DNA of 64,000 bases from Mallotus nudiflorus. Lineage: Eukaryota > Streptophyta > Magnoliopsida > Malpighiales > Euphorbiaceae. The translations under genes and the position numbers were made by a program. Shown here piece by piece: positions 45,893-57,922 of this stretch. The notes under the pieces were generated by a model, which ran no database searches, had not been told where the DNA came from, and saw only the letters and a list, made by a program, of their open reading frames with translations. The stretch lies in assembly GCA_947683625.1 (NCBI GenBank), contig CANTUR010000420.1, positions 434,001 through 498,000 of the forward strand. The letters run 5' to 3'. Position 1 is the stretch's first letter, and every line of letters starts with the position of its first letter.

Positions 45893-47275
45893 TGAACTCA
45901 GAAAAGATCAACCCTGAAATCGAGAAATTGTGGAAGAAAAATAGAAAGGAAAAGTGTGAAAAAAATAAGCAAAAGATGGCTAAAGATAAAGTGCCACCAC
46001 CACTAAGTAGGAATCACACTCTTTAAGAGTACACAATGCCTAATCTTGGAGATACCTATAATAGTATTGTCGGGCCAACTGTTGATGCCAACACATTTGA
46101 GATCAAAAAAGAAATAATTCAAATGTTCTCACAATTTCAATTTGGAGGTCTCATAAGCAAGGATCCTAATGCCCATCTAGCTCTATTTTTGGAGATTTGT
46201 GATAAATTCAAGATGAATGGGGTAGTCCATATGCAATAAAGCTTAGGTTATTCCTTTTCTCTTTGAGGGATAAGATTATGTTATGGTTGCACTCTTTAGC
46301 ACCACAGTTGATCACTTTGTGGGATACGCTATCAAAGACATTCTTGGGTAAGTATTTCTAATTGAGCAAAACAGTAAAGTTCAGACAAGAGATCATAAGC
46401 TTCACTTAACATGGTGGTGAATCTCTTTATAAGGCCTAGGAACGTTACAAGGATTTATAGAGACTGTGTCCTCACCATGGAGTTCCATAGTGGTTACTCA
46501 TTCAAACCTTCTATCGAGGCCTAACAGAGCCAATAAGAATCACTATTAATGCAACTGCCTAAGGCTTATTCATGAATAAGATGCCTGATGATGCTTACAA
46601 TCTTCTTGAGACTATGGCATCCAACAACTACCAATGGCATGGCAAGAGAAGTGCACTAAAGAAAATGGTAGGAATGCATGAAGTGGATAGTTGGAATCTC
46701 CATAATGCGAAGATTAATTTGCTTACAAAGAAATTGGAGGCGTCCACTGAAGTCTCTAATCCTATGGCTATTTATTCTTGTGAGAATTATAGAGGAGGAC
46801 ATTTAACCCTAGAATCTTAGGGAGGTTTTTCTCAAGATCCCTCTATTAAGTAGTTAAATGCACTTAATAATTTCCAAAGGAATCCCTACTCAAACACTTA
46901 CAACCCAAGTTGGCGAAACCATCTAAACTTTTCATGGTCTAACCAAAAAGGGGTACAAAATACCCATCAGGGGTTCCAATAACTACCTCCTAGATTTTAG
47001 TAGAAGAATACCTTCCCTCAACAAAGCAAACCAAAGTCTAACCTTGAAGTGGGACAACTTTGTGCCCACAACAGGATTTTAGAAAACCAAATTACATCAC
47101 AAGCTTCAAGTTCAAAGCAGAGTGGAATATTTCCTAGTCAACCTCAAAATCCTAGAGAACAGGCTAAGGTGGTCACACTTAAGAGCGGAAAGCAATTACC
47201 TGAAATAGAAACCAAGAACAATGTTATAGAAACCGTTCATGACACCCAAGAGGAGAAGATTGAGCAAATCCGTCT
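45893..47275 (+). pseudogene. Athila gag, unit 3, 3' truncated
   Basis: ATG at 45893 (MNSEKINPEIEKLWKKNRKE) runs to a TAA near 46024. Then TMPNLGDTYNSIVGPTVDAN, FQFGGLISKDPNAHLALFLE, ICDKFKMNG (46036-46239), frames through the LFPFSLRDK-type region, PDDAYNLLETMASNNYQWHG and GMHEVDSWNLHNAKINLLTK (46572-46820), and the Asn/Gln-rich linker to KSGKQLPEIETKN and HDTQEEKIEQI (about 47275), after which homology to Athila stops. Sequence differs clearly from gag of unit 2. The part up to 46554 is repeated in inverted orientation at 53046-53730. Confidence 0.82.
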
Positions 47276-49685
47276 ATATTATTTTTTGAGAAAAATTAAT
47301 AATATGTTAAAAATTATAATGTCACCAACAACTATTAGAATCAGTGGATAGAGTGCTATTTTCATTTCAAAAGACGTTATTGATTTGAATTGTAGTATAT
47401 GCAGTCGTATTAAATAAGCAATATCATCAATTTGAATCATAATTTATATAGTCATATTAAATTAGTTATTGAAAATTTTTTATTGTGTACTCTTATAGTC
47501 CTACCCAAATTAAATCTAAGTAGCTATATTACATTAAACTCTAAATATTGATATCATAACATTTTTTAAAAATTATTTTTTTATGCACAGTCAAAATTTT
47601 ACAGATACAAATAACTTGATTTCATAAAAAAAAACAATTATTGCTGAAAGTCAAATAATTAAATAATAAAAAAAATTTCATAACATAAATAATTATAAAT
47701 TCAATTTCACCCTGCTAAAATTTCATCATTTGTTAAGAAAAAAAAATTATGACTAGCAGGATCAATTTGAAAAGGTTCATTTTCATATGCTGCAGTTGTT
47801 CACTGAAAGTCACTTTCAGTTTTGCAAGAAAATTCTCATATTGGATGCTATGTGACATCCAATTTTTCCTACATCATTAGTCACAATTTATTTTTTTATA
47901 ATAACATACAACGAAAACAAAGACTAAAAATACGAAGAAAACAAAATTCCTACATCACTAGTTAGAATTTTTTTTTTAAATAATAAAATGTAACGAAAAT
48001 AAATAAATAAAAATAAAAAGAAGATAAAATTTATAAAAAATATCAGAAAAATTATATAATTTAAGTATTGATAAATTATATATATAATAAGAATAATTTT
48101 TTAAATTAAATGAAATTAACAATAGTAAAACTTAAACCTTACATCTCAAATATATTTAGAGAGGAGCAAATACTTAACTATTTCTACACTAATCAAGAGT
48201 ATAACTATTAAAGCATTGTTTAGTTATAGAAAATATTTTATGTATTTAGATAAAAAAATAATAATAATGTGTGGAATTTTAATATTGTATAGTTAAATTG
48301 AAGACAATGTCATATCATGTTTACGTAACGCCAAACGTTTCTTGCCACATACTGGACCTTATTGCTAAAATGATTAAGGTTTATTTTGCTTTTGGACTTT
48401 GGCAGGATTTCAATTCTTAAGCACCAAGTAAACACAAGAAAACAAAAGTATTTTTTTCCATTATTTTTGAAAATATTTTAGAGAAAAAGAATAATTTTAA
48501 GACTTTGAAGTACTCATCAACTTCATTAGTAACAAATAAAATCATAGTGTAATGTTTTTCATCGTTGATATGTAACTTGTACATAATTTTTTATAAAGAG
48601 AAAAAAATGGAATACTATCTTTAAACATTATGCGTTTTATGATATCGATAAAGAATAATTTGAGAAACAGAATTTTTCTAAACATTTTTCTTTACTATAA
48701 AATTTACAAGTATTTAAATGAAGTTCCATTTGTTTGGTAAAAATAAATGTGAGAATCGATAACAGAATGTATGATTTTAATTTGTATTATTTAATTGACT
48801 AAAATTTAGTATGGAAATAGAAATATAATTTCTCCATTAGTGGGAATCATTATTCTTGTTTTCTTAAAGAATGAGTTTTTATTTTTTTTTAGAAATCAAA
48901 TCAAACCAACTATAAATTGATCAAAAATTAAAATATTGACATATATTTTTAAAAATTTATAAATAAATATATAAATTAATGAAAATATGTATTAAATGTT
49001 TGGATAAACAATATACATTAAAAATAAATAACTTTTATAACATTTTTTTAAAATTATAATACTATGTTAATAAATAAATATTTTAAAAAATATTTTGTAA
49101 TAGCTAATTATAATATTAATTTTTAATATATAAAAACAATTAAAATTATAATTTTTATTTTAAAAAAATAATTATAAAAATATGTTTTTATAAAAGAAGA
49201 TTTAGTTGCTCATTCGTGTTGATTTCCATTTCAAATTTCTAGTAAATTAAACACATTCTTCATATTTTCATTCCATTTTTTATTTCTTTTCATTTTGATT
49301 TTAGAATATGAACCAAATCTACTTTAATATATTTTTGGACTGACTTTTCACCATTATCGTATCTATTTTTTTCAAATTTTTACCCCACGGTCAATTTGGT
49401 TGGTGAAAAATTGACTGAATGTATAGCAATTTTATATGATTAATATTTGATGCTTCATCATTTTTATTACTTTTTATTGAATTTGAAATTTTTATTTTGA
49501 ATTTTTATCATATCTAAATTTATATTTTTTTATTTTAATTAGCACATATGATATTAAAATAGAAAATCACTCGATTTTAAATAATTTTAAATATATAAAA
49601 TACTAAAATTAGTGTAAACTAATAAAAATAAATTAAGAAGTTAAGAAAAAAATTTAAAAATTAATTATATTACTTATAATTTTAA

Positions 49686-49686
<1 letters not shown>

Positions 49687-49738
<52 letters not shown>
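49687..49738. repeat. (AT)n microsatellite
   Basis: An uninterrupted AT dinucleotide run of about 50 bp. Confidence 0.93.
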
Positions 49739-49740
<2 letters not shown>

Positions 49741-50807
49741 CATTAATAATTAATATTTTGTTTTAGTAATTTTTGCACATTCTGTGCCCATAAGTTCATA
49801 AGAAATTCATAAATGCTCGGATAAATAAAAGAACAAGATAAGATAAGGTCATAAAAATATATATTATATGATCAGGGATAGTAATGAAGATGCACAAATT
49901 AATTAAAACAATCTGAGCAGATGGTAAAGAATGCAAGCAGTTTGACTTTGGTTAATTACCTCGATGGTTGGTAGTAAATTTTTTTTTAGAAAAAAGAGAT
50001 ATTTTTTTTGAAAAAAGGAGAGAGAATAAATGATTTTTTTAGAGGAACAACAATATCTAAAAATTATAAATTGTAAATATTTAAATTTTCGAAATTAATT
50101 TAGTAAAATATAACAAAAATATGCATTAAATATTAATAATTATATAAATATTAGAATATTTTATATTTTGAAAGCTTTTTTAGATAGGTTCCACACGAGT
50201 AGGTCAAGTAACAAAATATATAGACATCTAGTTTAAGAATAGTAAGATTTAAACTTTCATTCTCTCTCATCTCCCTTGTAGTGTTGAAAATTAACCATTT
50301 GTACTAGTTAAAAAAAAAAGAAAAAAAAAACGTTTTTTTGGACGGATTTAAGAATTGAGCCTATTTTATAGGACAAAGTTTGGACATGTACTCTTTTAGA
50401 TCATGCTCTAATTCTTGACATGTTTCCATTAAAACACAGAAAGATTTTTCTAAGCTTCTTGAACTAACCTAAAATGGCTCTTCTTAAGAAAGGGTACGAG
50501 TAGCAAGATGCAAGAAACTAGGCGCTTCATGATGCTGCAACTCATAGAATTAAATCAAAATATATGTAAAAATAACATACATCATCAATCAAAGTTGTTT
50601 GAAATTTTTTCATAAATAGACTAAAAATCAAAATAATATCAAAAGCCACATTGATCAAAAGTCTTCATAAAAACAAGTTTAAAGATTTTTTTTTTTTTTC
50701 AAATTTAGACTATATACAAACTTAACTTATTCGTCTAAAAGACAAACATTCCAAAACAACCACTGATACCTAAAAAGAAAACGCAATCTACTTAAGGAAT
50801 CAATAAG

Positions 50808-50868
50808 CTTCTACCCCAATCAATCAGCTCCTTCTCCAATCGATCACCTCCTTCTCCAATCGATTAGC
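50808..50868. repeat. Three tandem 20-bp units
   Basis: CTTCTACCCCAATCAATCAG, CTCCTTCTCCAATCGATCAC and CTCCTTCTCCAATCGATTAG follow each other. The last two differ at one base, the first is more diverged. Confidence 0.8.
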
Positions 50869-50960
50869 TCAAAAAATTGCGATCAGATTAAACTTGCATT
50901 TTGTTTGTCCATTGATTTTTTATTGCTTTTTTCTTCTTGTTTTTATGATAGCAGTCATAT

Positions 50961-51758
50961 CCTGTTTGAGAGGAGAGGAGTCACAGAGAAAAGGAGGCAG
51001 CTAAACAGAAACCAACGAAAACTAAGAGCTTATTTTATTTTTTGTTTTTATATTCTTATTTTTTTATTATGATTATGGATTTCATTATAGCCATGTATGG
51101 CTAAGTTTTCTTTCAGAGTCTTGGTTAGGAGTATCTATTCCATGACATGATTTGAACATAAGTTTTTATTTTTGTTTTGAATTTCGGTTAATTCTTTGTG
51201 TTGTAATATTTTTCTTGTTATCATTCCATGCCTATTTAATTGCATGTTTACATATGAATTCACGAACGAGAGTTAGGGGGATTCATTAGCTTAAGACACT
51301 TAGAACTTAGATCACTTGACCATGATAGTAGGCGAGCTATTCGGGGAGTCACGACAGTAGATTATAGTGATAAATTAATTGCTAAAAATTTTAATGAGCT
51401 CGGATTAAGTTATTAATCATGAGAGTAGGTTAGATTTTAATCCTTGCATGCTTAATTGAATTTAAGAGAATCTTTAAATATTTTAGAGTAATTACCCATA
51501 ACTAAATTCAAGATTTCTATTTAATAATGTGTTCATAATTGAGTTGGAATTGTGAAACTAAACCTAGGCTCTATGTTTACAAATATTTGATTTTACTTTT
51601 AATTAAGTTTCTATTATTTAAAATTTAAACCTTGCTAAATTATTCAATTTAATAGCTGAGATCATAAGTAAAAATTATTAGTAATCAATATACAGTCCTT
51701 AAGGAAATGATATTGTTCTACTATAACCACAACCATGCGTTTGCGAGTATAAAATGCA
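50961..51758 (+). repeat. Athila LTR5, truncated to its 3' part
   Basis: Only the part downstream of the TATA box is present, ending TATAAAATGCA before CTAAGTTTTTGG. The PBS-like TGGCACCATTATCGGAGA follows at 51768-51785. Confidence 0.83.
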
Positions 51759-51891
51759 CTAAGTTTTTGGCACCATTATCGGAGACTAGCAATATTGATA
51801 TTAATTTAATTTTTACTTTATTAGATTGGTATTCTTGTTTTAATTTTAATTTAATTTGCTAATTGATTTTTTAGGTAACTTTTGCTGGTTT

Positions 51892-52849
51892 ATGAACACT
51901 AAATCCAAGGGGACAAACTTAGAGAAGATCAACCATGAAATAAAAGAAAAACCAAAAGGAAAAGTGTGAAAATAAAAGCAAAAGATAGTTGAAGATCAAG
52001 CACTACCACTACTGGGTAGGAATCACGCTCTTTAAGTGTACAAAATGCCTAATCCAAGAGATACAAAAAATAGTATTGTCAGGCCGATTGTCAATGCCAA
52101 AAAATTTGAGATTAAACTAGTGATAATTTAAATGGTCTCATAATTTTTGTTTGGAGGTCTCCTAAGCGAGGATCCTAATGCCCATCTAGCTAAGTTTTTG
52201 GAGATTTGTGATACATTCAAGATGAATGAGGTTAGTCCAGTTACAATAAACTTAGGTTATTCCCTTTCTCTTTAAGGGATAAGGCTAAGATATGGTTGCA
52301 CTCTTTAGCACTATAGTCGATCACTTTATAGGATATGCTATCAAAGACATTCTTAGGTAAGTATTTCTCATCAGGCAAAACAGCAAAGTTCAGACAAGAG
52401 ATCACAAGCTTCACTCAATATGTTGGTGAATCTCTTTATGAGGCATGGGAAAGTTATAAGGATTTACAGAGTTAGTGTCCTCATCATGGAGTTCCATAGT
52501 GGTTGCTCATTCAAACCTTCTACTAAGGCCTAACAGAGCCAATGAGGATCACTATTGATGCAACTGCCTAAGGCTCATTCATGAGTAAGACACCTGATGA
52601 TGCCTACAATATTCTTGAGACTATGGCATCTAACAACTACCAATGGCATGGTAAGAGAAGTGCACCAAAGAAAGTGGTGGGAATGCATGAAGTGGATAAT
52701 TAGAATCTCTTTAATGCAAATATTGATTTGCTTGCCAAGAAATTAGAGGCATCCACTAAAGTCTTTAATCCTATGGCTATCTATTCCTATGAGAATTGTG
52801 GATGACATTCAACTCTAGAGTGTCAGGGAGGTTTTTCTCAGGATCCCTC
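51892..52849 (+). pseudogene. Athila gag, duplicate of unit 2
   Basis: It starts with ATG at 51892, the same 25-codon first frame as at 33634 and the same TGA, and the same frame changes downstream (LGRNHAL stop VYKMPN, SEDPNAHLAKFLEICDTFKM, PDDAYNILETMASNNYQWHG, GMHEVDN). It ends at GGATCCCTC, the target site of the nested LTR. It has no separate coding meaning. Confidence 0.83.
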
Positions 52850-53042
52850 TGTAGACACCCAATTTCGGGCTGATGTGTTATGGATGCAGCAAAGGACTCC
52901 AATGATGAAAATATCATGAATAGGTCTTCGATACTTAATCTTTAAAATTCTAAGGGTTTAAATGCATCTTTTAAAGGAAGGATTTAATATTTTTAAGGAC
53001 TAAATTGCAATGTTTTTTAGGACCTAATTGCAAAACATAAAT
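52850..53042 (+). mobile_element. 5' fragment of the nested Tat-type solo LTR
   Basis: TGTAGACACCCAATTTCGGG onward matches the first 193 bp of the LTR at 34591, including ATGGATGCAGCAAA and TAGGTCTTCGATACTTAATC. It stops inside the LTR, where the inverted arm begins at 53046. Only the left target copy CCCTC (52845-52849) is present. Confidence 0.85.
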
Positions 53043-53045
53043 GTT

Positions 53046-53730
53046 TTGCATTAATAGTGATTCTTATTGGCTCTATTAGGCCTTGATAGAAGGTTTGAAT
53101 GAGTAACCACTATGGAACTCTATGGTGAGGATACAGTCTCTGTAAATCCTTGTAATGTTCCTAAGGCTTATAAAGAGATTCGCCACCATGTTGAGTGAAG
53201 ATTATGATCTCTTATTTGAACTTTACTGTTTTGCTCAGTTGGAAATACTTACCCAAGAATGTCTTTGATAGCGTATCCCATAAAGTGATTGACTGTGGTG
53301 CTAAAGAGTGCAACCATAACATAGCATTATCCCTCAAAGAGAAAAGGAATAACCTAAGCTTTATTGCATCTGGACTACCCCATTCATCTTGAATTTATTA
53401 CAAATCTCCAAAAACAGAGCTAGATGGGCATTAGGATCCTTGCTTAGGAGACCTCCAAACTGAAATTATGAGAACATTTGAATTATTGCTTTTTTTATCT
53501 CAAATGTGTTGGCATTAACAGTTGACCCGATAATACAATTATGGGTATCTCTAAGATTAGGCATTGTGTACTCTTAAATAGTGTGATTCCTACTTAGTGG
53601 TGGTGGCACATGATCTTTAGCCATCTTTTGCTTATTTTTTTCACACTTTTCCTTTCGATTTTTCTTCCACGATTTCTCGATTTCAGGGTTGATCTTTTCT
53701 GAGTTCATCCCCTTGGATTGAGTGATGATA
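53046..53730 (-). pseudogene. Athila gag fragment, inverted arm
   Basis: Minus-strand start MNSEKINPEIEKSWKKNRKE (about 53709) continues through PPPLSRNHTI, a stop, and later the ITSFT.. and DYLYRDCILTIE-like frames to the arm edge. Matches unit 3 gag (45893-46554) with scattered changes. Confidence 0.8.
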
Positions 53731-53865
53731 AACCAACAAAAGTTACTTAAAAAATAAATTAGCAAATTAAATTAAAATTAAAGAAAGAATACCAGTCTCA
53801 TAAAAGAAAAAATTAAATTAATATCAATATTGCCAATCCCTAGCAACGACATAAAAAACTTATTA

Positions 53866-55231
53866 TGTTTTACACCTGTAAGCACACGGTTATGGTTATA
53901 ATAGAAAGATATCATTCCCTCAAGGACTGTATATTGATTACTAACAATTTTTTCCTATGATCTCAGCTAGTAAATCGAATAATTTAGTAAGGTTTAAAAT
54001 TTAAATAAAAAAACTTAATTAAAAGTAAAATCAAATATTTATAAACATAGAGCCTAGGTTTAGTTTCATTATTCTAATCCAATTATGAACACATTATTAA
54101 ATAGAAATCTTGAATTCAGTTAAGGCTAATTACTCTAAAATACTTAAAGACTCTCTTAAGTTCAATTAAGCATACAAGGATTAAAATCTAACCTACTCTC
54201 ATGATTAATAACTTAATCCAAGCTCATTAAGAATTTTAGCAATTAATTTGTTACCATAATAAACTATTGTGACTCCCTGAAGAGCCCGCATACTCTCTTG
54301 GTCAAGTGATCTAAGTTCTAAGTGTCTTAAGCTAATGAATCCTCCTAAGTCTCGTTGGTGAATTCATACACAAACATGCAATCAAATAGGTTTGGAATGC
54401 TAACAAGATAAATATTACAACATAAAGAATTAACTGAAATTCAAATCAAATATAAAAACTTATGTTTACATCATGTTATGGAATAACTACTCATAGCCAA
54501 GACTCTAAAAGAAAACTTAGCCACACATGGCTATGGTGAAATCCATAATCATAATCAAGAAAACAAGAAGATGAAAACATAAAATAAAATAAGCTCTTAG
54601 TCTTCATTGATTTCTATCTAGCTGCCTCCTTTTCTTTATGACTCCTCTCCTTTCCTCTCGAAAAGGCGTTTATTCCTTATATAGTGCTAAGGTTTAAAAA
54701 GAATCCTCTTTGATTTCTAATTCCTTTTTATTTTCAAAATAGGAATTTTCTGCCTTTGTGACATGGTTTTGAATCACGATCGTGCTTCATTCAAATAAAT
54801 TTGTAAATTTACTCAGCACACAGCACGACTTCTAAAATGAGCAAGTCCATTAGTCATGCATCATTCTAGGTTATAATTCTTCACTCACATGGCATGTGCA
54901 TGCCGTGACATTACTACATTAATATTCAAGTGCATGACTTGGACATGGCTTTCCTCATTTGTTTCTTCATCACACGACATATGCATGCCATGCTATATAA
55001 AAACATACCAACTCCTTTTATATTCCTAGGGCCCACACTAGACATAAAACACAAAAATTAATTAAAACTCAAATAAAACTTCCCATATATACAATAAATA
55101 ATAAAAATCCTAATTAAATACTAAATTATAAAAATCTCCTAATTAAGCCTAAAAATTACTTAAATTAATTTATTCCTTATTTAAAATTTATTAAAATTCA
55201 ACTCTAAGACATGTAAACAATAAATATATCA
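53866..55231 (-). repeat. Athila LTR4, minus strand
   Basis: Minus start TGATATATTTATTG at 55231 and end GTGTAAAACA at 53866; 1366 bp. A TATA box lies at about 54675-54686, and transcription would run leftwards, towards LTR3. LTR3 and LTR4 therefore form convergent promoters separated by the arms' gag segments and the spacer 46555-53045. Confidence 0.87.
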
Positions 55232-55976
55232 AATTGCACCACAATAAAGTTTTGCTTGTCCTCAAGCAAAAACCAAAATTTGAAAATATTAAAATTAAAT
55301 GACAACTAGGGACATACAGCTTTTAGGACATTAAATCTTGATAACACTGACATCGAAACATGTTTACTAAAGAAGATAGTTAGACAAAAATACATCATAC
55401 ATAAACAATTTACTAATTACAACCTAAGCACACAACCCTTTGAAATCAAGTGAGTATAAATCCATAAAAGAAAATATTAAGGACTGCAGTTCTTCTTGAT
55501 ATGGTTATGAATGCTTTTTACGCTTCATTTCACAATTTTTAATTTTCTCTCCATTCAAATCTTTTCACTCTAAATAATCCCCTGTCGTTCCTGTATTACT
55601 AGGCGTGGATATCGTTAAGTGGGTCTTATGGATACTCATACCCTAATTAGCATATAAGAATTTAAATTTAAATATTGCTCCTATTTAAAGAATGAGAGAA
55701 TTTTTTTAACTAAAATTCAAAATGCAATCCTTCTTAAAATCATACGCAATTTTAATCGTGAGGATCATGCTTAGATTATAAGAACTAAATTCTTTATACA
55801 TAAAGACTATGTATAACTATTTTAATTAATAAACTATCTGATAGTTCAGTAATTCAATTAAAAGACAAGCTTATACACTAATTTATTCCTAAGTATGATA
55901 GAGTATCGAAAGTAAATTTAAAAATTTTCAAGACAAACAAATAATTAATATGGAAAAATGAGTTGAAAATTAATTA

Positions 55977-56011
<35 letters not shown>

Positions 56012-56082
56012 TATTATTATTATAATTATTATTAACTGAAATGGAAAGATAAAAACCGACAAAAGAATCAATTGAAACACCC

Positions 56083-56086
56083 ACCC

Positions 56087-56117
<31 letters not shown>
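56083..56117. repeat. Poly-C run followed by (CA)n
   Basis: About 20 C residues then CACACACACACACAC. The left arm has only GGGAGGGGGGTG at the equivalent place (about 43449-43460), so this run expanded after duplication. It produces a spurious Gly/Val frame on the minus strand. Confidence 0.9.
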
Positions 56118-56311
56118 AAAATCCATGACATTGTCCTCAATGACCATTGAAAATATAAAAGATAAAAGGAACATCAAAAAGGAAAAGTAGGAGAAAGGTA
56201 CTTTTTTGGAATACGATACTGAAGAGTAGCCTCAAAATGTAAAGGATAGGAAGATGGTGAAGGTCCTGTAGTGTGAGAAGCTTATGGTGGTGGAGGTGTG
56301 CAGGTGTGCGT

Positions 56312-57355
56312 TTACTGTGGCTCATTAACACCCAACTTAATTGGATTATGTATTAGAAAATATCTACCATCCCTAAGTGTGACCACCTTAATCTTTTTCA
56401 TGATAAGGATATTAAAAGGCAATGTGGTGCAAAGCTGAATCATGTTGCCAAGGGAATAAAAAACCCATAGATTCCTAGTAAGCCTATTGATATATGAACC
56501 CCCATATAAATCTCCCTTCATTTTTCTTAAAATGCCAACCATATAGAAAGCAAAACCATATCCTAAATGAGGCACTATACATGTAACAAAACAATGCAAA
56601 TAAAACAAGTCTCTAAGTGTGACACACCTAGTACTCTCCTTTTGACCACAAATAGTGCCAACTATTAGGTGCTATAAGTAATGCAATTCAGGACAGGCTA
56701 TATTAGTGCTTTTGCTAACCCTAGGGTCATAGGTTTGTTGGGCAGCTCCTACATGTATAATCTCCCTCTAAAACTTATGATAGTTTGTAGGTTGAAGAAT
56801 ACTTTATGCATTATCAAGCAGACCACTACTAACATACAGAGCATCATAAAAACCACAATGCATAGAAAATTCATTCAAGGAAAAGCATAATCATTTTTCC
56901 CCTAATTGGAATATTTCCACATTTTTCTTATTATAGTCAACAGGATTATTGGGGTTGAATAAAAAAGTGGATAAGAACTCCAAAAATAACTTATGAAATA
57001 TAGACTCCTCAATTCTCATAAAATCCTCCCATTTGGAGTTATCAATCATGCCTAAGATTGATTCATTCAAGCCTACAGTAGAAAGATCCCTTAACATAAT
57101 GTGATATGAAGGATTTACTGAAAGGGGAAACAGAGTAGCACATATTTTTTTGAAATCAAGATTGGTGAAATGAAGAAGGGGGTGAGACATACCGGATTGG
57201 CTTCCTTGATCATGGCATGAGGAAGTTGGAGGGATAGGTGGTGGCGCACTCGTACAAGGAGGGCGAGAGGGTAGAGGGGAAGATGGGGTACGGGTTCACT
57301 TCTTTGATGATGATGGTGATTTCCCAGATGCTTTGGATTTTCCCATATGTTGATA
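56312..57355 (-). pseudogene. Athila ORF1/env-position protein, right arm
   Basis: Minus-strand frame with segments SHPLLHFTNLDFKKICATLF, SKWEDFMRIEESIFHKLFLE, a stop after VEIFQLGEK as in the left arm, then DLFYLHCFVTCIVPHLGYGF, AFYMVGILRKMKG and HNPIKLGVNEPQ. It corresponds to 42219-43250. Several stops are identical in position to the left arm, so the gene was already dead when duplicated. Confidence 0.78.
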
Positions 57356-57922
57356 ATGAAAGGGAAAATAGAGAAGTGTGGTGTTTAGAAGGGAGAAATA
57401 AGGAAGAAAAATATTTGATTAATGTCAAGGAGGAGGAGATAAGGAAGAGAAATTAAGAGAGAATGGTATAGGAGAAAGAGAATGGTAAAAAGAAAAGAAT
57501 TGATAGGGGCTAGGTTTAAAGAAGTGGGTGTTTATATAGAGGGAGTGGAGCATGGTTTTGGGAACACGTTTTAAGAAAACTATGTTGGGTAGTGTGATAT
57601 AGGGAAGTGAATGGCACGACCTCGTATGATGTGCTTGGAGACTATGCAATATAGGGCATGACAAAGCATGCAAACCGTGTGGTCATGTCGTGTCACATTC
57701 TGGAATAAAATGTAATAATAAGACATGACATGAAGGAAGTGTAACACGACATGTTGGATGCCATGTTAGGAGGGTGATTACACGACATCATGTCGTGCTA
57801 TCATGTTGTGTGATAGTAGCTCACTAAGAAGGTCTTGATATAGCATCATGCCATGTGTGCATGTCATGCTAGGTGCTTAACAAGGTATGGGGAAAGTGTG
57901 ACATGACATGTCAGATCCAATT

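Larger units (their letters stand above)
27898..47275 (+). mobile_element. Tandem Athila-lineage array (Ty3/gypsy) sharing LTRs
   Basis: Order: LTR1 (27898-29259), pol lacking gag, LTR2 (32265-33493), gag interrupted by a solo LTR, pol, Athila ORF1/env-like region, LTR3 (44356-45736), gag (to about 47275). LTR2 and LTR3 are each followed by PBS and gag, and LTR3 is preceded by a PPT-like GGGGGAATT, so each serves two adjacent units, as expected after recombination between related elements. Lineage evidence is gag with ASNNYQWHGKRSA, a PBS related to TGGCGCCGTTGCCGGGGA, and an extra ORF after integrase. All reading frames are degraded. Confidence 0.88.
47276..50960. other. AT-rich DNA without recognisable genes
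   Basis: Homology to Athila ends at about 47275 and resumes at 50961. I see no domain, terminal repeat or RNA gene in between. Minor features are poly-A/T runs, an (AT)n tract at 49687-49738, and three 20-bp tandem units (CTCCTTCTCCAATCGATCAC-type) at about 50808-50868. Confidence 0.5.
50961..53042 (+). repeat. Direct duplicate of 32691-34783 (Athila LTR-gag plus nested LTR start)
   Basis: The copy begins at CCTGTTTGAG (32691: CCTTTTTGAG), runs through LTR, PBS and gag, and includes the first 193 bp of the nested TGTAGACACC LTR at the very same insertion point, ending at GCAAAACATAAAT. The first ~150 bases of gag differ at one position. Sharing a nested insertion means the copy was made after the insertion, by DNA duplication or from a transcript carrying the nest. 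Confidence 0.88.
53046..57922 (-). repeat. Inverted duplicate of about 41645-46554
   Basis: Reading the minus strand gives the same order as 41645-46554: CATG/GTCGTG-rich region, ORF1, trinucleotide repeat, PPT, LTR, leader and gag to the INATA position. The inner edge is GCATTAATAGTGATTC (53049) against GAATCACTATTAATGC (46537-46552). The outer edge is near 57915-57922. In the first ~230 bp of the LTR I counted about 11 differences between arms, so the arms are alike but not freshly copied. Confidence 0.87.

Noticed and set aside
55974..56177. Gly/Val/Ile-rich minus-strand frame
   Set aside because: Encoded by the poly-C, CA and TAA simple repeats.
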